From assembly GCF_003577475.1 (NCBI RefSeq), contig NZ_QPEP01000001.1, positions 1 through 64,000 on the forward strand: 64,000 nucleotides of DNA, written 5' to 3'. Position 1 is the stretch's first letter; each line of letters begins with the position of its first letter. The notes beneath the pieces are model-generated. The model was not told the DNA's origin. It made no database searches and saw only the letters and a list, made by a program, of their open reading frames with translations. Shown here piece by piece: positions 18,101-26,881 of the stretch. Position numbers and translations under genes: made by a program. Source of the stretch: Salinibius halmophilus. GTDB lineage: Bacteria; Pseudomonadota; Gammaproteobacteria; Pseudomonadales; Natronospirillaceae.

Positions 18101-18732
18101 AACTCTTCTACAGGCAGCGCTAACACCACGCCATTGACTGGCGCCTTTGAACGGTACTGTTTAAGCAAGCGTAGGAACTCAGTCCATTCTTGCGTGTCTT
18201 CTTCAACGGTGTAACGGCCAGCGGTGTCGATTAGAATGGCTTCATCAGAGAACCACCAATCACAGTTTTGTGTGCCACCAATGCCTTCAACGTGATAGCG
18301 CTGGTCGTCTTGTAGTGGAAAGTTCAGCCCCGAGCGTGAGAACAAGGTACTTTTACCGGCTGCCGATGGCCCAATCACCATATACCAAGGCAGCACATAG
18401 AGCGCCGACTTACCACGGTATTTTTGGCCTAGGTCCGACTGGCGAATTTTTTGCAATGTCTCATCGAGCTTTTGCTGCAATTCAGAGCCAATGCTCGATG
18501 AGGCGACCAGATCTTTTTCTAACTTTTTACCACGGCGTGATTGCACAATGGCTTTGATGGCTAGGTACAATAGGTACACGGCAATCACCGCGCCCATAGC
18601 CATCACTTTTAGCGTTACGGTATCGAGGCCGACGTAGTGGCCAGCAAACCAAATGACCAATAGGATCGAGGCGATCCCAACGAAGATCCCTGCCCCACGG
18701 CTAAGTAGCAAGCTTACGATTTTTCCCATCAT
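15163..18732 (-). CDS. tssM: T6SS inner-membrane channel protein TssM (IcmF)
   Basis: This 1189-residue IcmF protein forms the trans-envelope channel with TssL and TssJ. Two N-terminal membrane helices (about 14-32 and 43-60) are followed by a cytoplasmic NTPase-like domain with an intact Walker A GPSAAGKST near residue 122 and ILIDTAGRY as Walker B. A third helix lies near 430-450 (LGLFTSLAGVSAFAGVTLTT). The long periplasmic part carries the IcmF-related and C-terminal TssJ-binding domains. The start overlaps the tssL stop (ATGA). Length is typical (~1150-1200). Confidence 0.97.
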   Translation of the reverse strand: MMGKIVSLLLSRGAGIFVGIASILLVIWFAGHYVGLDTVTLKVMAMGAVIAVYLLYLAIKAIVQSRRGKKLEKDLVASSSIGSELQQKLDETLQKIRQSDLGQKYRGKSALYVLPWYMVIGPSAAGKSTLFSRSGLNFPLQDDQRYHVEGIGGTQNCDWWFSDEAILIDTAGRYTVEEDTQEWTEFLRLLKQYRSKAPVNGVVLALPVEELLLSDDAAVENHVKNLRNRIDEVVRELGVLFPIYVVLTKCDQIEGFTEFFADLSETERSQPWGAFLLDETEDKKTNVFDVLTKRIQALTDRLFEQRWQKAELADNEQARARIHQFPYQFQAASDRLSFFFEKLLKVNPYHETPWFAGVYFTSSTTGQSTIAQVSDPTGTHFEQHPRGEKPVDAPSGMFVGRLFADVILPLKKAVRGNRRRQRVHRWAKLGLFTSLAGVSAFAGVTLTTVYNSNEAVVSEYSTEAENLVERFNDTTSTPLQRLDALTSLFTHFQNLQRVETLSPLQMLGQSELTDTHAEPMKKLVQDAITSYVEGQIAPALQNRLAAYNTEWAALGEVDRSTVRASYYETLQTYLMLTSHNEFYERDMVAQSLARIWLDSFAGNDIQHVYDERLPELGNMIALYLDEIHEPRAQRQSEGVWLASTDLVPVAQDNLRAKADEQSLYAQLIATADDRYEAIQVNKILKPKYRSALIANNTVTGAYTRDAWDGYIRGRINSLAKMAASGDWVTGAAVADPGEIDPRKESELKRALREQYFFDYVEQWRGFIAGLDTPNYRDLSEAVNSIKALSDGEEGPLKTVFDEAARNMLIREVAPESNGLTDLANKAQGNEEGESAVPEVPVIASFRSQASELFELLAPANDASGSALLADYTAELIALAGELEILAVSADADKEAKDYASAILSGRGSSKQLYAGWIAINNRLDEASTPVRDMMRELMTDPLRRTWSGIVANAARSLQQDYENKIYSAYNRTLRGKFPFSAGATSATFDDIDTFIGDGGALWAFVEQDLSPYVEQRGGSWRARSWLGRSVSISPAFFSAVAKAEDVKNAVYSSDGMQGMKLDIYPEPARGVSESLLRIGNQEYRYRNEQQEWRTFEWSPEMGSAEIMARGTSGRAPESIEESGSWSFSRLLRHADVDYVSGRTFRATWTLGDAGNRYKISFLLRAERDGSILNPGKLSGFELPRQLVES

Positions 18733-19454
18733 CTTGTTGATTCACTATTGAGCTGCTGGTGGAGTTGTTCAATTTCACTGGCACTATTGGCAATCAGTGT
18801 TTGTGTGCTAGAGCTGTAAAACACGGTCATGCCAATGAGTACAAAGGCAAACACCGCAACAATTACCCAATATGGTTGCTGGCCAGCAATGCGATACGAA
18901 ATGCTGTTTTCTGGCACGGCTTTGTCGGACAACTGGCGATTAACCGCCCCTTTGCGTTTGCTAAGCTCAGACTTCATTGACGCCTTAATAGACATCAGTC
19001 GGTCTTGACCATCGAAGGCGAACTTACCTTGAAAGCCCAGCAATAAGCACAGGTAATATGCTTCGAGTGCGACTAGGGATGCTTGATCGCCTTTCTCACG
19101 AAGCGTTAGCAAGCGTTCGAAAAAGCGTTCACCACCGTTACTTTCACCAAAAAACTCAAGCTGGAGTGGCTGCGCCATCCAGTCGAAGCGACCCGGCCAC
19201 TGTGAACTCATAACGATTTCATCGCTAAATGCCGACAAGGCGAACTTGATCTCTTCTACATCGCCGGCGTCGAGCTGCTGCTCAAAAAACGCACGCTCCA
19301 TGAGCCTAAAGGCATCACGGAATTGCTTTTGCAGATCGTCACTGCATTGTGCAGCAAAGTTTGGGTCGCGTACTTTCATCGCCAGCGTTACTACCGGAGC
19401 AATGGCTTCCGTAATGTAGCGATCAGCCGCGGCAGGCATTGTTGCGTTGCTCAC
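18729..19454 (-). CDS. tssL: T6SS inner-membrane protein TssL (DotU)
   Basis: This 241-residue DotU-type protein has a cytoplasmic hook domain with the conserved run KFALSAFSDEIVMSSQW and GGERFFERLLTLR, then LEAYYLCLLLGFQGKF. A single C-terminal membrane helix sits near 198-217 (YWVIVAVFAFVLIGMTVFY). It has no peptidoglycan-binding (OmpA-like) C-terminal extension, so anchoring to the wall must be indirect. It lies 3 nt after tssK and overlaps tssM. Confidence 0.96.
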   Translation of the reverse strand: MSNATMPAAADRYITEAIAPVVTLAMKVRDPNFAAQCSDDLQKQFRDAFRLMERAFFEQQLDAGDVEEIKFALSAFSDEIVMSSQWPGRFDWMAQPLQLEFFGESNGGERFFERLLTLREKGDQASLVALEAYYLCLLLGFQGKFAFDGQDRLMSIKASMKSELSKRKGAVNRQLSDKAVPENSISYRIAGQQPYWVIVAVFAFVLIGMTVFYSSSTQTLIANSASEIEQLHQQLNSESTR

Positions 19455-19456
19455 TA

Positions 19457-20827
19457 TTATTCCTCGATCACAACCAGTTCAATTTCCACATCGGCAAACT
19501 CACCCATGCAGAACAAGGCGAATTGCTCAGCGTCTTTCACGTTTTGCCAAGCTGGCGAGTTTTTGTCGATTAAGAAGTACTCATAGCCCGACTTAATGCG
19601 AATTTTCTGCGGCACGCGTTGCGTGTGGCGAACCGGCACACCTGGCAGCGACATCGCCACCATGCGTTCAACACTTTCTGGGTCACCCAGCTTAACGATG
19701 CGCTCAAAACGATTAACCCACTCAGGGTTTTCAGCCTTATGATTTACCGCCAAGAAGAAGCTGTAGCGCGATAACACATCGCTAGACAGCGTACTGCTCT
19801 GGAAGCGCCCAGGGCCAATCTTTTCGATGCCCGTTTTGCGCTCTGGTTTGTGCACCTCGGCATTGAGCATGCGTCGCACATCGCCCATAAGCGTTAGTAA
19901 AGATTCGTGCGGAGCTTCGTGCTGATAAGCCGGCACGGTGTCGATATCTGCTGGCGACTGGTGAATAGCCAGCAACTGGTGTAGCACGGCTAATAGCTGA
20001 TAAAGCTCGTAAGGCGATTGCTGTGGCGTGTTTTTCAAAATACGCGCCTGCGCTAAAAACTCAGCAATGCGGGCTTCTAAATAAAACTCGGCCGATTCAC
20101 TTGGTGAGAAGCTGGCGACATCACCAAGTTGTTTGCGCCGCTCGCTGTAGTCACGCACGCGTGCAGACAGCATTTCGGTTAGCGATTGCAACAAAGACAA
20201 GCAAGGTTTGGCTGCGATCATCTGCAGCATTGGTGGCCAGACATTTTCGGCCACACGGTAGGCGCCATCCACCTCTTTTACTAAACGGCCTAGACGTAAG
20301 GCTGTTTGCCCTACACTTGCTTGGCGCTCGGTAATCAATTGAATGTTCGACTTGGCTAACAACACCTCACGCTTACGCGCAGGGTCGTGCTGGTCTGGTA
20401 GGTCAACATACTCGGTAGTTTGCGATGGCGTGCGCTGGGTATTTTCATAACCAGTAATTGGGCTAGCGCCGCTGAAATCTGGCAGCATAACCAGCAGTTC
20501 CAGGGCTTCGCGATCATCATCTGAGAGGTCGAGCACGACCTCGCCATCTAGGTCGGCACGAAAGTCGACTAAACGTCCATCAGGAAACACCGCCTGCAAG
20601 CGGCTAAGCGACACCTTACCGGCACTCAACGCCATGGCGCTCAGCTCCCAATCAACAATACCCCAAGGGTAAGGCTGATACGTTTTGGCCTGTAGCCAAC
20701 GGGCTTGCTCGGTGTAGTTATCGAATTGCTGAAGATGCTGCTGGCCAAGGAAAACCCCTTCCGACCAAACGACTTTGCGTAGTCCTTTAATCATAACTGT
20801 CCTATAGAGTAAAAAGTTTAGCGGCAT
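19457..20827 (-). CDS. tssK: T6SS baseplate adaptor TssK
   Basis: This 456-residue TssK links the baseplate to the TssJLM complex. It contains the signature KVVWSEGVFLGQQHLQQFD near residues 18-36, and ends with the family block FLIDKNSPAWQNV and FALFCMGEF. The N-terminal 11 residues (PLNFLLYRTV) may be an over-extension; an internal Met 12 (MIKGLRKVVW, ATG at 20794) is a reasonable alternative start and looks more like other TssK proteins. Confidence 0.96.
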   Translation of the reverse strand: MPLNFLLYRTVMIKGLRKVVWSEGVFLGQQHLQQFDNYTEQARWLQAKTYQPYPWGIVDWELSAMALSAGKVSLSRLQAVFPDGRLVDFRADLDGEVVLDLSDDDREALELLVMLPDFSGASPITGYENTQRTPSQTTEYVDLPDQHDPARKREVLLAKSNIQLITERQASVGQTALRLGRLVKEVDGAYRVAENVWPPMLQMIAAKPCLSLLQSLTEMLSARVRDYSERRKQLGDVASFSPSESAEFYLEARIAEFLAQARILKNTPQQSPYELYQLLAVLHQLLAIHQSPADIDTVPAYQHEAPHESLLTLMGDVRRMLNAEVHKPERKTGIEKIGPGRFQSSTLSSDVLSRYSFFLAVNHKAENPEWVNRFERIVKLGDPESVERMVAMSLPGVPVRHTQRVPQKIRIKSGYEYFLIDKNSPAWQNVKDAEQFALFCMGEFADVEIELVVIEE

Positions 20828-20848
20828 CGCGCCGCCTGATTACTTCAC

Positions 20849-21295
20849 TTATTGGTAACCGAGCTCGACGGTCTTGTCGGTGAGCGACAAGGTTAAATTG
20901 GTGTCGGCTGGCAGATCGTAATTAATCTTTTTCACTGCTCGCCAATTATTACTCTCGTGCGAGCGGAAGAATGCGGCAACGGCCACAAATTTTGCACCGG
21001 CTGAACGCTCAAGCGCGAACACTTCTTCACGGTTTGGCTCAACAATAAACTCGCGAGTAGAAACAAGCGTTGCCCCCAAAGTTGCTTCGTCACTTTTCCA
21101 CAGGGCTTCGTATGAGGCTTCTTCAAAACGGGCCGTATCGGACAGCTGATACACACGCATGGTCACTGAGTACGAATCGCCCCAGCGGTCGGTGTTAAGC
21201 TTCTCTGCCGAAGCCATTTCGAAGTTTAAAGTAGGTGTTGCACAGCCTGTTAATAACACTGTGAACAACAAGAAAATGGTAGAGAAAATACGCAT
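20849..21295 (-). CDS. tssJ: T6SS outer-membrane lipoprotein TssJ
   Basis: This 148-residue lipoprotein has a signal ending in LLTGC, with the lipidated Cys at residue 18. The mature part has the TssJ transthyretin-like pattern (YSVTMRVYQLSDTARFEEA, then FVAVAAFFRSHESNNWR). It anchors the T6SS envelope complex to the outer membrane by binding TssM. It is the first gene of the operon, preceded by GGGAG at a suitable distance, so the operon promoter should lie in 21296-21436. Confidence 0.96.
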   Translation of the reverse strand: MRIFSTIFLLFTVLLTGCATPTLNFEMASAEKLNTDRWGDSYSVTMRVYQLSDTARFEEASYEALWKSDEATLGATLVSTREFIVEPNREEVFALERSAGAKFVAVAAFFRSHESNNWRAVKKINYDLPADTNLTLSLTDKTVELGYQ

Positions 21296-21436
21296 GCTGA
21301 ATGCTCCCTTTAGTCATGCCGACGTGTAAGATTCCATAAACTGAGCTTGGTTACAAGTCGATCAAGATGATTGTATGGAAAGGGATTTGTAATACTACCC
21401 CTTTGGGTACCTAGATGATGATTTTGTGACAGGGGT

Positions 21437-21468
21437 AAAAGATCTCGATGTTACCATCGAGATCTTTT
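21437..21468 (-). terminator. Perfect 14-bp hairpin after the 34-residue lipoprotein gene
   Basis: AAAAGATCTCGATG (21437-21450) and its exact complement (21455-21468) flank a TTAC loop. On the minus strand the descending arm ends in TTTT. It begins 9 nt after the stop codon at 21477 and so insulates the tssJ promoter region from transcription of the small upstream gene. The symmetry means it could work in both directions. Confidence 0.8.
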
Positions 21469-21476
21469 CGCCAAGG

Positions 21477-21581
21477 CTACTTGCAATCACTTTGTCCAGG
21501 CTTTGGCGAACGCTCAATACTACCTCGCTCACACCCCACAATCACAGCGCATATCCCTAATATCAAAAAATGCTTCTTCAT
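21477..21581 (-). CDS. Small lipoprotein, 34 residues
   Basis: A short frame begins at ATG 21581 with GGGAG about 9 nt upstream and ends at TAG 21477. The peptide starts MKKHFLILGICAVIVGC: two lysines, a hydrophobic core and an IVGC lipobox with Cys17, leaving an 18-residue mature peptide that begins CERGSIERS and ends SDCK. This is the layout of a tiny outer- or inner-membrane lipoprotein, similar in form to entericidin-like peptides, though no homology is claimed. It has its own terminator and sits alone between tssJ and the large lipoprotein gene. Coding is inferred from signal, ribosome binding site and terminator. Confidence 0.65.
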   Translation of the reverse strand: MKKHFLILGICAVIVGCERGSIERSPKPGQSDCK

Positions 21582-21619
21582 TAATATACTCCCTTAAACA
21601 AAGTAATTATCAAATAAAG

Positions 21620-21639
21620 AAGCGCCCCTTAGGACGCTT
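21620..21639 (-). terminator. Second hairpin downstream of the 1115-residue lipoprotein gene
   Basis: On the minus strand AAGCGTCC and GGGGCGCTT form an 8-bp stem (one G-U pair) with a UAAG loop, followed by CTTTATTT. It lies 16 nt beyond the stronger hairpin at 21655-21676 and acts as a back-up terminator or leader hairpin upstream of the 34-residue gene. Confidence 0.5.
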
Positions 21640-21654
21640 TTGTATTTGATAAAA

Positions 21655-21676
21655 AAGAGAGCCCGAAGGCTCTCTT
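21655..21676 (-). terminator. Rho-independent terminator of the lipoprotein cluster
   Basis: A 9-bp stem AAGAGAGCC / GGCTCTCTT with a 4-nt loop is followed on the minus strand by a run of T's (from 21656-21651). It is 18 nt downstream of the stop of the 1115-residue lipoprotein gene. Confidence 0.85.
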
Positions 21677-21693
21677 CAACATGTAAAAAATTA

Positions 21694-24600
21694 TTAGAAT
21701 GTTGCTTTTAAACCATTTTCACCCAATGTAGGAATGGTCTCAGTTTTATCAAAACCACTTTGCAGTACATTACTACCGTTATTGATCGTTTGAACTGTAT
21801 ACTCAACACCGTCTTGAACGTCATTCTGAAGAGTAATTTTAAAGGTGTAATCACCTAGACCTTCGCGAGTGACCGTAACACTAGTTACATTCTCAGCGGT
21901 AACTCCGCTCGCTACAGAAAACAGACCAGTAACGGTGGTGGATTCCGCACCAGTAATAACTCTTCCCGCACCAAGAATCCTCTCGTCGTTAAGAGGATGA
22001 GTCACGCTCACCTTGACAATCAGCTCTTTAGCTGAACCTTTAGTTAGCGTAAATGGTGACTGAGTAGCGAAAACTGAAATTTCATTAACCAAAGCGAACT
22101 TCGGCGCGTCCATTATCTCAGAGTAATCCGCCCATGACTTACCAGACACAGCAGCTGGAATATTTTCAAACGCAAACTCAGCGTGCGCATTTGCAAACAC
22201 TGAAGACTGGAACGGCCATGCGCCATTTTGTTGGTATGCAGGCAGTGTGAATACTGATTGACGAGTTAAGTCCCCACCCCAAGATGATGGTAGCAGTATC
22301 AGCTTATTCAGTTCATTTTCTGGAACAATATAGTCCTCAGAACCGTCAACCGTGATAGTTGTAGCACCGAGCGCAAAGGTTAGCTCTGTTTCAGAAATTA
22401 CTGCTTTACCGTTTTCTACTTTAGCAACAGGTTTATCGAACACTACTTCAAGAGCATCCGTTGGGAAGTCGGTTCCACTCTCCAAAATGAAGTAGCGAGC
22501 CGTCTTAACTAGCGGTGGCATCTGGTCTTGAATCTGAATTTTTGCGTTGGTATCCGTATCAGTAACATTGCCAGCCAAGTCTGAAACAGCACCAGTGAAG
22601 TCAAATATATAATCTCCAGACTGCTCTAGAGCAAACTGATAAATATCTGGCACTGAGAACTGTAGCAAATCTACCTCTGATACTTCTCCACCGATATCAG
22701 TTGCAACGATATCATTTGCAACTTTCCAATCACTAGGTGTAACAGTTGCTGCTGAGTTGCTGTAAGTGACCAAATCAGTGTTTACCAAATCAACGCTCTC
22801 TGTAAAGGCAACACCAACAGTCGCCGACAGGTCAGCATTATCAGCAAATGCTCGATAAGCATTTCTGTCATATACACCCGAAGCAGGATCGATAATTGGT
22901 TTACCAATCACTTCCAGTCTTTCATCGGCCGAAACAGTGTTCAAGTTATATAGCTTACGAAGTTGCCTTAGCTGCGCCGCATCATCATTCGGACCATTGT
23001 TTGTGCCATCCACTTCAACCAGTAGTCGTGGTGTTAGCGGCAAGATCGGCATACCAATTTGTGACTGCGAACCTGTGTAGCTAGACAGCTCACCACCCTG
23101 ACCGTAGAACTCAACTTTAGTTGTGTTCTCTGCCGGATCAGTGCCATAGGCAAACTGAAGCGACGTAGTTGGCGGCACGTTATCAACCAAAGGTAAAGTT
23201 ACTGGTTCACCCGGCGTACCAAATGAATCATATGATGTAATTTCCAGAATGTCGCCTGGTTCAATTTTTGACACTAGGGCTTCTTGAACTTCTGATGCGC
23301 CAGTACGAACGTAAAAAGTATTAACACCTTCTGCACTATTTTCAGTAACAGACAGCGGCGAATTAACGAAACTTACTTCAGCAGTTTTCTTGGTTTCGCC
23401 TGATACGCTGTCTATTACGCGAGCGGTGAAATATGCGGCGCCAGCTGGGCTCGTATCAACCGATACGCGAGCGACTGTAGTTTCTACGAGTGCAGCATCG
23501 AAACCTAGTTTGTCTGTGTAGGCTTTCAGTAGCGCATCTAACCGGCCTTTTGCTTCTGCCACATTTAACTGCTGAATACCCACTTTTACGTCATCAGCAT
23601 CCGCGAAGCTATTGCTCTGCTTTTGAATAACATCCAGCGCCTGCATAGGGTCTGAACCATCATCGCCCATCTGCGCTGGCACAACAGCGATATTATCTAG
23701 CTTGAGATCATCATAGTTATTGAGAGTAATTCTCACGTGAGCAGCAGTATTCTTATCCTGCTCGCCTGACTGTGATGTTGTAAACTTCAGTGCAGAGCTA
23801 TTTAGGTTACTACCTACAAGGCCGTTTTTAAGGCTAGAAGTATCTACGATTACACCGCGTGGGATATAGATTTGAATCTCACGTCCCTTTACTTCCTCGA
23901 GTGTATTAGATGCAGACTCAGACTCAAAAGATAGCAATAAACGAGTTTTATCCGAACCTTGAGAAGCAATTACCGGTACTCGCGAAGCGGTCCCATCTTT
24001 GAAGGCAGAAGCTCGAACAGTTGTAAGATCTCTCACGTCAACTGGTTCGCTAAATACTAGTTCTACCTGATTGCTGTTGCGAACTATTTGACCAGATTCA
24101 CCATCAGCGATGACATTCGTTACTCGAACGATATACGGAGCAACATCGTCGACGAACTCAGTAACGTCAACCATAACCTGCTTTAGATCGGTAACGATAT
24201 CTTCATTATCCGTGTTAACACTCGTAGGATCTAAATCTTTTACATCGAACGAACGCTCAACCTCGTTTTCCAATGCCAATGTGAAGCTGGTATCAGCCGG
24301 GAGGTTGTCAAAGCGGAAGTAACCATCAGCGTCAGCTGTCGCTGTTGGAAGTGCAGCAGATGAGTACAGCGTTTGCACACCACTAACACCATTTGAAACA
24401 GATACCGCACCAGAAACAGAATCCACGTCCAGTGCTACTTTCACGTTAGGAAGTGGCTGGCCGTTAGAAGAGTCGATTAAGCGACCAGAAATGCTAGACT
24501 TGAGCTCAGGAAGCACTGCTACACCAGCTTCCGCCACAAAACCATCAACAAATGTTACGTTGGTTTGCGCATCTAAGCCAGCACCATCGACAGATTCACC

Positions 24601-25041
24601 TTCAAAGATTTGAGCGCGCGGAAGCACGTTAACTTTTGCGCCCATGTAGTTGCTGTCACCAATCGCACCACCAAGAATGGTAACCTGAAGATACTGCGTG
24701 CGTGCCGCGTCGATTGTATCTACACCAGTTGCGCGCACCTCTTCAAACACGTAAGTGCCGAGCTCATTTGTTTCAACTACTTGCCCAGCAATACCAACGC
24801 GAACACCAGCAAGAGGATTACCATTAGAATCAACAACAGTTCCCGTAACCATACCGCGAGGTGCAGTCACATCAGTAAAGTCTACTTTCTGCTCAACTTC
24901 GATAACTGGTGAAACCACTACTTCAGTTGGCGTTTCAGAGTTACCTTCAGTACTTGGGGTATCAGTACCGCAAGCAGCTAGAAAGATTGCAGAAGATGCA
25001 GCAATTGATATTGCTAGCGTTTTCTTTTTAAGGAGATACAT
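21694..25041 (-). CDS. Large exported lipoprotein with carboxypeptidase-regulatory-like and Ig-like domains
   Basis: This 1115-residue protein has a lipoprotein signal ending in LAAC (Cys24). Two carboxypeptidase-regulatory-like beta-sandwiches are visible: one near 66-110 (GTVVDSNGNPLAGVRVGIAGQ, then ELGTYVFEEV) and one near 185-265 (ISGRLIDSSNGQPLPNVKVALD, then DGYFRFDNLPADTSFTLALE). An Ig-like segment with NQVELVFSEPVDVRD follows near 325, and further acidic beta-rich segments such as LEVVFDKPVAKVENGKAVI repeat that style. No catalytic motif was recognised. It is likely a surface or periplasmic structural or adhesive protein. GGGA precedes the ATG. It is the last gene of a four-gene exported-protein cluster. 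Confidence 0.85.
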   Translation of the reverse strand: MYLLKKKTLAISIAASSAIFLAACGTDTPSTEGNSETPTEVVVSPVIEVEQKVDFTDVTAPRGMVTGTVVDSNGNPLAGVRVGIAGQVVETNELGTYVFEEVRATGVDTIDAARTQYLQVTILGGAIGDSNYMGAKVNVLPRAQIFEGESVDGAGLDAQTNVTFVDGFVAEAGVAVLPELKSSISGRLIDSSNGQPLPNVKVALDVDSVSGAVSVSNGVSGVQTLYSSAALPTATADADGYFRFDNLPADTSFTLALENEVERSFDVKDLDPTSVNTDNEDIVTDLKQVMVDVTEFVDDVAPYIVRVTNVIADGESGQIVRNSNQVELVFSEPVDVRDLTTVRASAFKDGTASRVPVIASQGSDKTRLLLSFESESASNTLEEVKGREIQIYIPRGVIVDTSSLKNGLVGSNLNSSALKFTTSQSGEQDKNTAAHVRITLNNYDDLKLDNIAVVPAQMGDDGSDPMQALDVIQKQSNSFADADDVKVGIQQLNVAEAKGRLDALLKAYTDKLGFDAALVETTVARVSVDTSPAGAAYFTARVIDSVSGETKKTAEVSFVNSPLSVTENSAEGVNTFYVRTGASEVQEALVSKIEPGDILEITSYDSFGTPGEPVTLPLVDNVPPTTSLQFAYGTDPAENTTKVEFYGQGGELSSYTGSQSQIGMPILPLTPRLLVEVDGTNNGPNDDAAQLRQLRKLYNLNTVSADERLEVIGKPIIDPASGVYDRNAYRAFADNADLSATVGVAFTESVDLVNTDLVTYSNSAATVTPSDWKVANDIVATDIGGEVSEVDLLQFSVPDIYQFALEQSGDYIFDFTGAVSDLAGNVTDTDTNAKIQIQDQMPPLVKTARYFILESGTDFPTDALEVVFDKPVAKVENGKAVISETELTFALGATTITVDGSEDYIVPENELNKLILLPSSWGGDLTRQSVFTLPAYQQNGAWPFQSSVFANAHAEFAFENIPAAVSGKSWADYSEIMDAPKFALVNEISVFATQSPFTLTKGSAKELIVKVSVTHPLNDERILGAGRVITGAESTTVTGLFSVASGVTAENVTSVTVTREGLGDYTFKITLQNDVQDGVEYTVQTINNGSNVLQSGFDKTETIPTLGENGLKATF

Positions 25042-25082
25042 ATTTGTCCCTTTTCCCTTGGTTTTTTACTTTTCGCTGGGAG

Positions 25083-25109
25083 AAACAAGGAACAGCTACA
25101 TCCTTGTTT
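25083..25109. promoter_or_regulatory. Hairpin between the two large lipoprotein genes
   Basis: A 9-bp perfect stem AAACAAGGA / TCCTTGTTT with a 9-nt loop lies in the 118-nt gap between the two genes. No T-run follows on either strand, so it is more likely an mRNA-processing or attenuation element than a strong terminator. Confidence 0.45.
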
Positions 25110-25159
25110 TGCGCGGAAACGCCCGCTCTCCCTGCTGCGTGTGAAACTACATGTTTCGA

Positions 25160-26869
25160 TTAATAAACGAGTGCTGAAATACGAGTACTATCAACACTTG
25201 AAAATTCTTTACCACCGACTAATTCAATCTTTTTCGTAGATAACCGAAAAGCGCCTGCAAATGCACCGAGCTCAGACTGCCAAGTTATGGCCAGCAGATC
25301 TTTCGACAGCCACTTCGGTGTCGACAATAATTCAACAGTAGATGCACTAGTATTTATTCGTATTTCATTGATTAGGTCTATTGGCTGAGATTGATCAGCA
25401 AATGCCACCGTTGCACGCAAACCCGTGTCAGACTGCCACGGCAATACAGTGGCATAGTTCTCGATAACACCGCCGGCTGAAAGCGAGGCACCTAGCTGCT
25501 CAAAAGTTTGATCCACATCTGAAACTGACGCGTTCACCGTAGCCTGACCCGAAGCGCTCTCATTATCAAAAAAGCCAGAGCCTAACTTGCCGTTCTCAAC
25601 CGTCGCAAAAGCGTAGCCAGCCTCCAAGGCTTCAATTGCAACTTGTTGAGTAGACTCAAACTGAGTTGTGCCAATTTGCTCTGAACTGACCGAAAACTGC
25701 TGAATATTCGACTGATAACTATAGCTAGCCATGAAAGGCAAAACAGAAGAGGTTTGAGTTTCACCGAACACCCCAACCAGCTTTCCATCTGCCAAATGAC
25801 GAACTTGGTAAAGCGTTTCAGGGTTTTGGGTGGCACCATTCACCAGATTAAATGGAATTTCTTCTTCCGAGTTAAATGAGCCCGAAACTAGGTTAACCTT
25901 TAATTGTTTGGCAACTGCTGAGTCAACACCTAGGTGACGATAGTTAGTAACATAGGCAATGGTTTCACCATCTGGTGAGCAATCGTAACTCAGTACATTT
26001 CTAGTGGCATTCGTTGACGACTGAGCAGGAAATGTAATGTACTGGCTATCGCTGCGCCCTCCATCAAGGCGAACAAGCCGTGTCTCCACTGCCGACTCAC
26101 CAACACTCTCTGAACTCAACCCTACAAGGGTCTGGCTACCACACCAGCTCCAGTCAGTAAGCGAGCCAGCTGTAGGCGCGAATAGTCGCTTGCTATCTAG
26201 ACTACTAACCTGATGCACTTCACCATCGACAGTTTCGAGTGCGACTAAATCACCTGTGTCATTTGTCTTCCACTCGACGACTTCTTTTAAGTCAAATGTA
26301 TCAACTTGCGACAAAGTCTCTAAGTCAATAACTGATAACCCGCCACTGTTGTTTTGATAGCCTACCTGTTTAGCTCCACTCAACCACAATAGAGGAAGCG
26401 TTGAGCCTGACTTATAGTTGGCAAGGTCAGCAACCTTAACCGCAGATCGAGCTGCATCAACAATCCATAGGGAGCTATCCCTATTATCAATAAATGCGAA
26501 TCGCCCACTTGCACTATCTATCGCATAACTTGTAGCGTCACCGGAAAAGACTTCAACCACTTCACCGGTAAAGGATTCTGCCATGACAACTTTAGCGGTC
26601 GAGTCGCCAGACAAAACCCAATAAGAAGCAGTGACTTCGCCTGTGTAATCTGGCGCTCCAACAACTGGCGTTGGAGTAGAGACTACCGGAGGAGTAGGCT
26701 CAACACCGCTCGTAGGCGTTGCAGTAGGCGCTACGGTATTAGTAGGAGTTGGCTGCGGCGCACCTGATGCCGTAACGTCGTTAAGTTCTACATCACCGGT
26801 TGGTGGCTCGATAACGCAGGCACTTAACGCTGTAGCTGTTAATAACGCGATAGCAATCTTAGTATTCAT
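25160..26869 (-). CDS. Lipoprotein with Thr/Pro-rich linker and beta-propeller-like domain
   Basis: This 569-residue protein has a signal ending in LSAC (Cys18). Residues ~35-70 are a low-complexity Pro/Thr/Val linker (PTPTNTVAPTATPTSG). The rest looks like repeated four-stranded blades: SGRFAFIDNRDSSLWIVDA, CSPDGETIAYVTNYRHLG and similar SxDGxxxAY patterns seen in TolB/WD40-like propellers. No enzyme motif is visible. The start ATG has GGAGG seven to eight bases upstream. It begins 12 nt after the beta-barrel gene at 26882, so the two are co-transcribed. Propeller assignment is by pattern only. Confidence 0.8.
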   Translation of the reverse strand: MNTKIAIALLTATALSACVIEPPTGDVELNDVTASGAPQPTPTNTVAPTATPTSGVEPTPPVVSTPTPVVGAPDYTGEVTASYWVLSGDSTAKVVMAESFTGEVVEVFSGDATSYAIDSASGRFAFIDNRDSSLWIVDAARSAVKVADLANYKSGSTLPLLWLSGAKQVGYQNNSGGLSVIDLETLSQVDTFDLKEVVEWKTNDTGDLVALETVDGEVHQVSSLDSKRLFAPTAGSLTDWSWCGSQTLVGLSSESVGESAVETRLVRLDGGRSDSQYITFPAQSSTNATRNVLSYDCSPDGETIAYVTNYRHLGVDSAVAKQLKVNLVSGSFNSEEEIPFNLVNGATQNPETLYQVRHLADGKLVGVFGETQTSSVLPFMASYSYQSNIQQFSVSSEQIGTTQFESTQQVAIEALEAGYAFATVENGKLGSGFFDNESASGQATVNASVSDVDQTFEQLGASLSAGGVIENYATVLPWQSDTGLRATVAFADQSQPIDLINEIRINTSASTVELLSTPKWLSKDLLAITWQSELGAFAGAFRLSTKKIELVGGKEFSSVDSTRISALVY

Positions 26870-26881
26870 CGTGCCGCCTCC

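Noticed and set aside
21296-21436. Sigma-54 promoter for the T6SS operon
   Set aside because: No GG-N10-GC type -24/-12 pair was found upstream of tssJ, and no clear sigma-70 pair stands out either.
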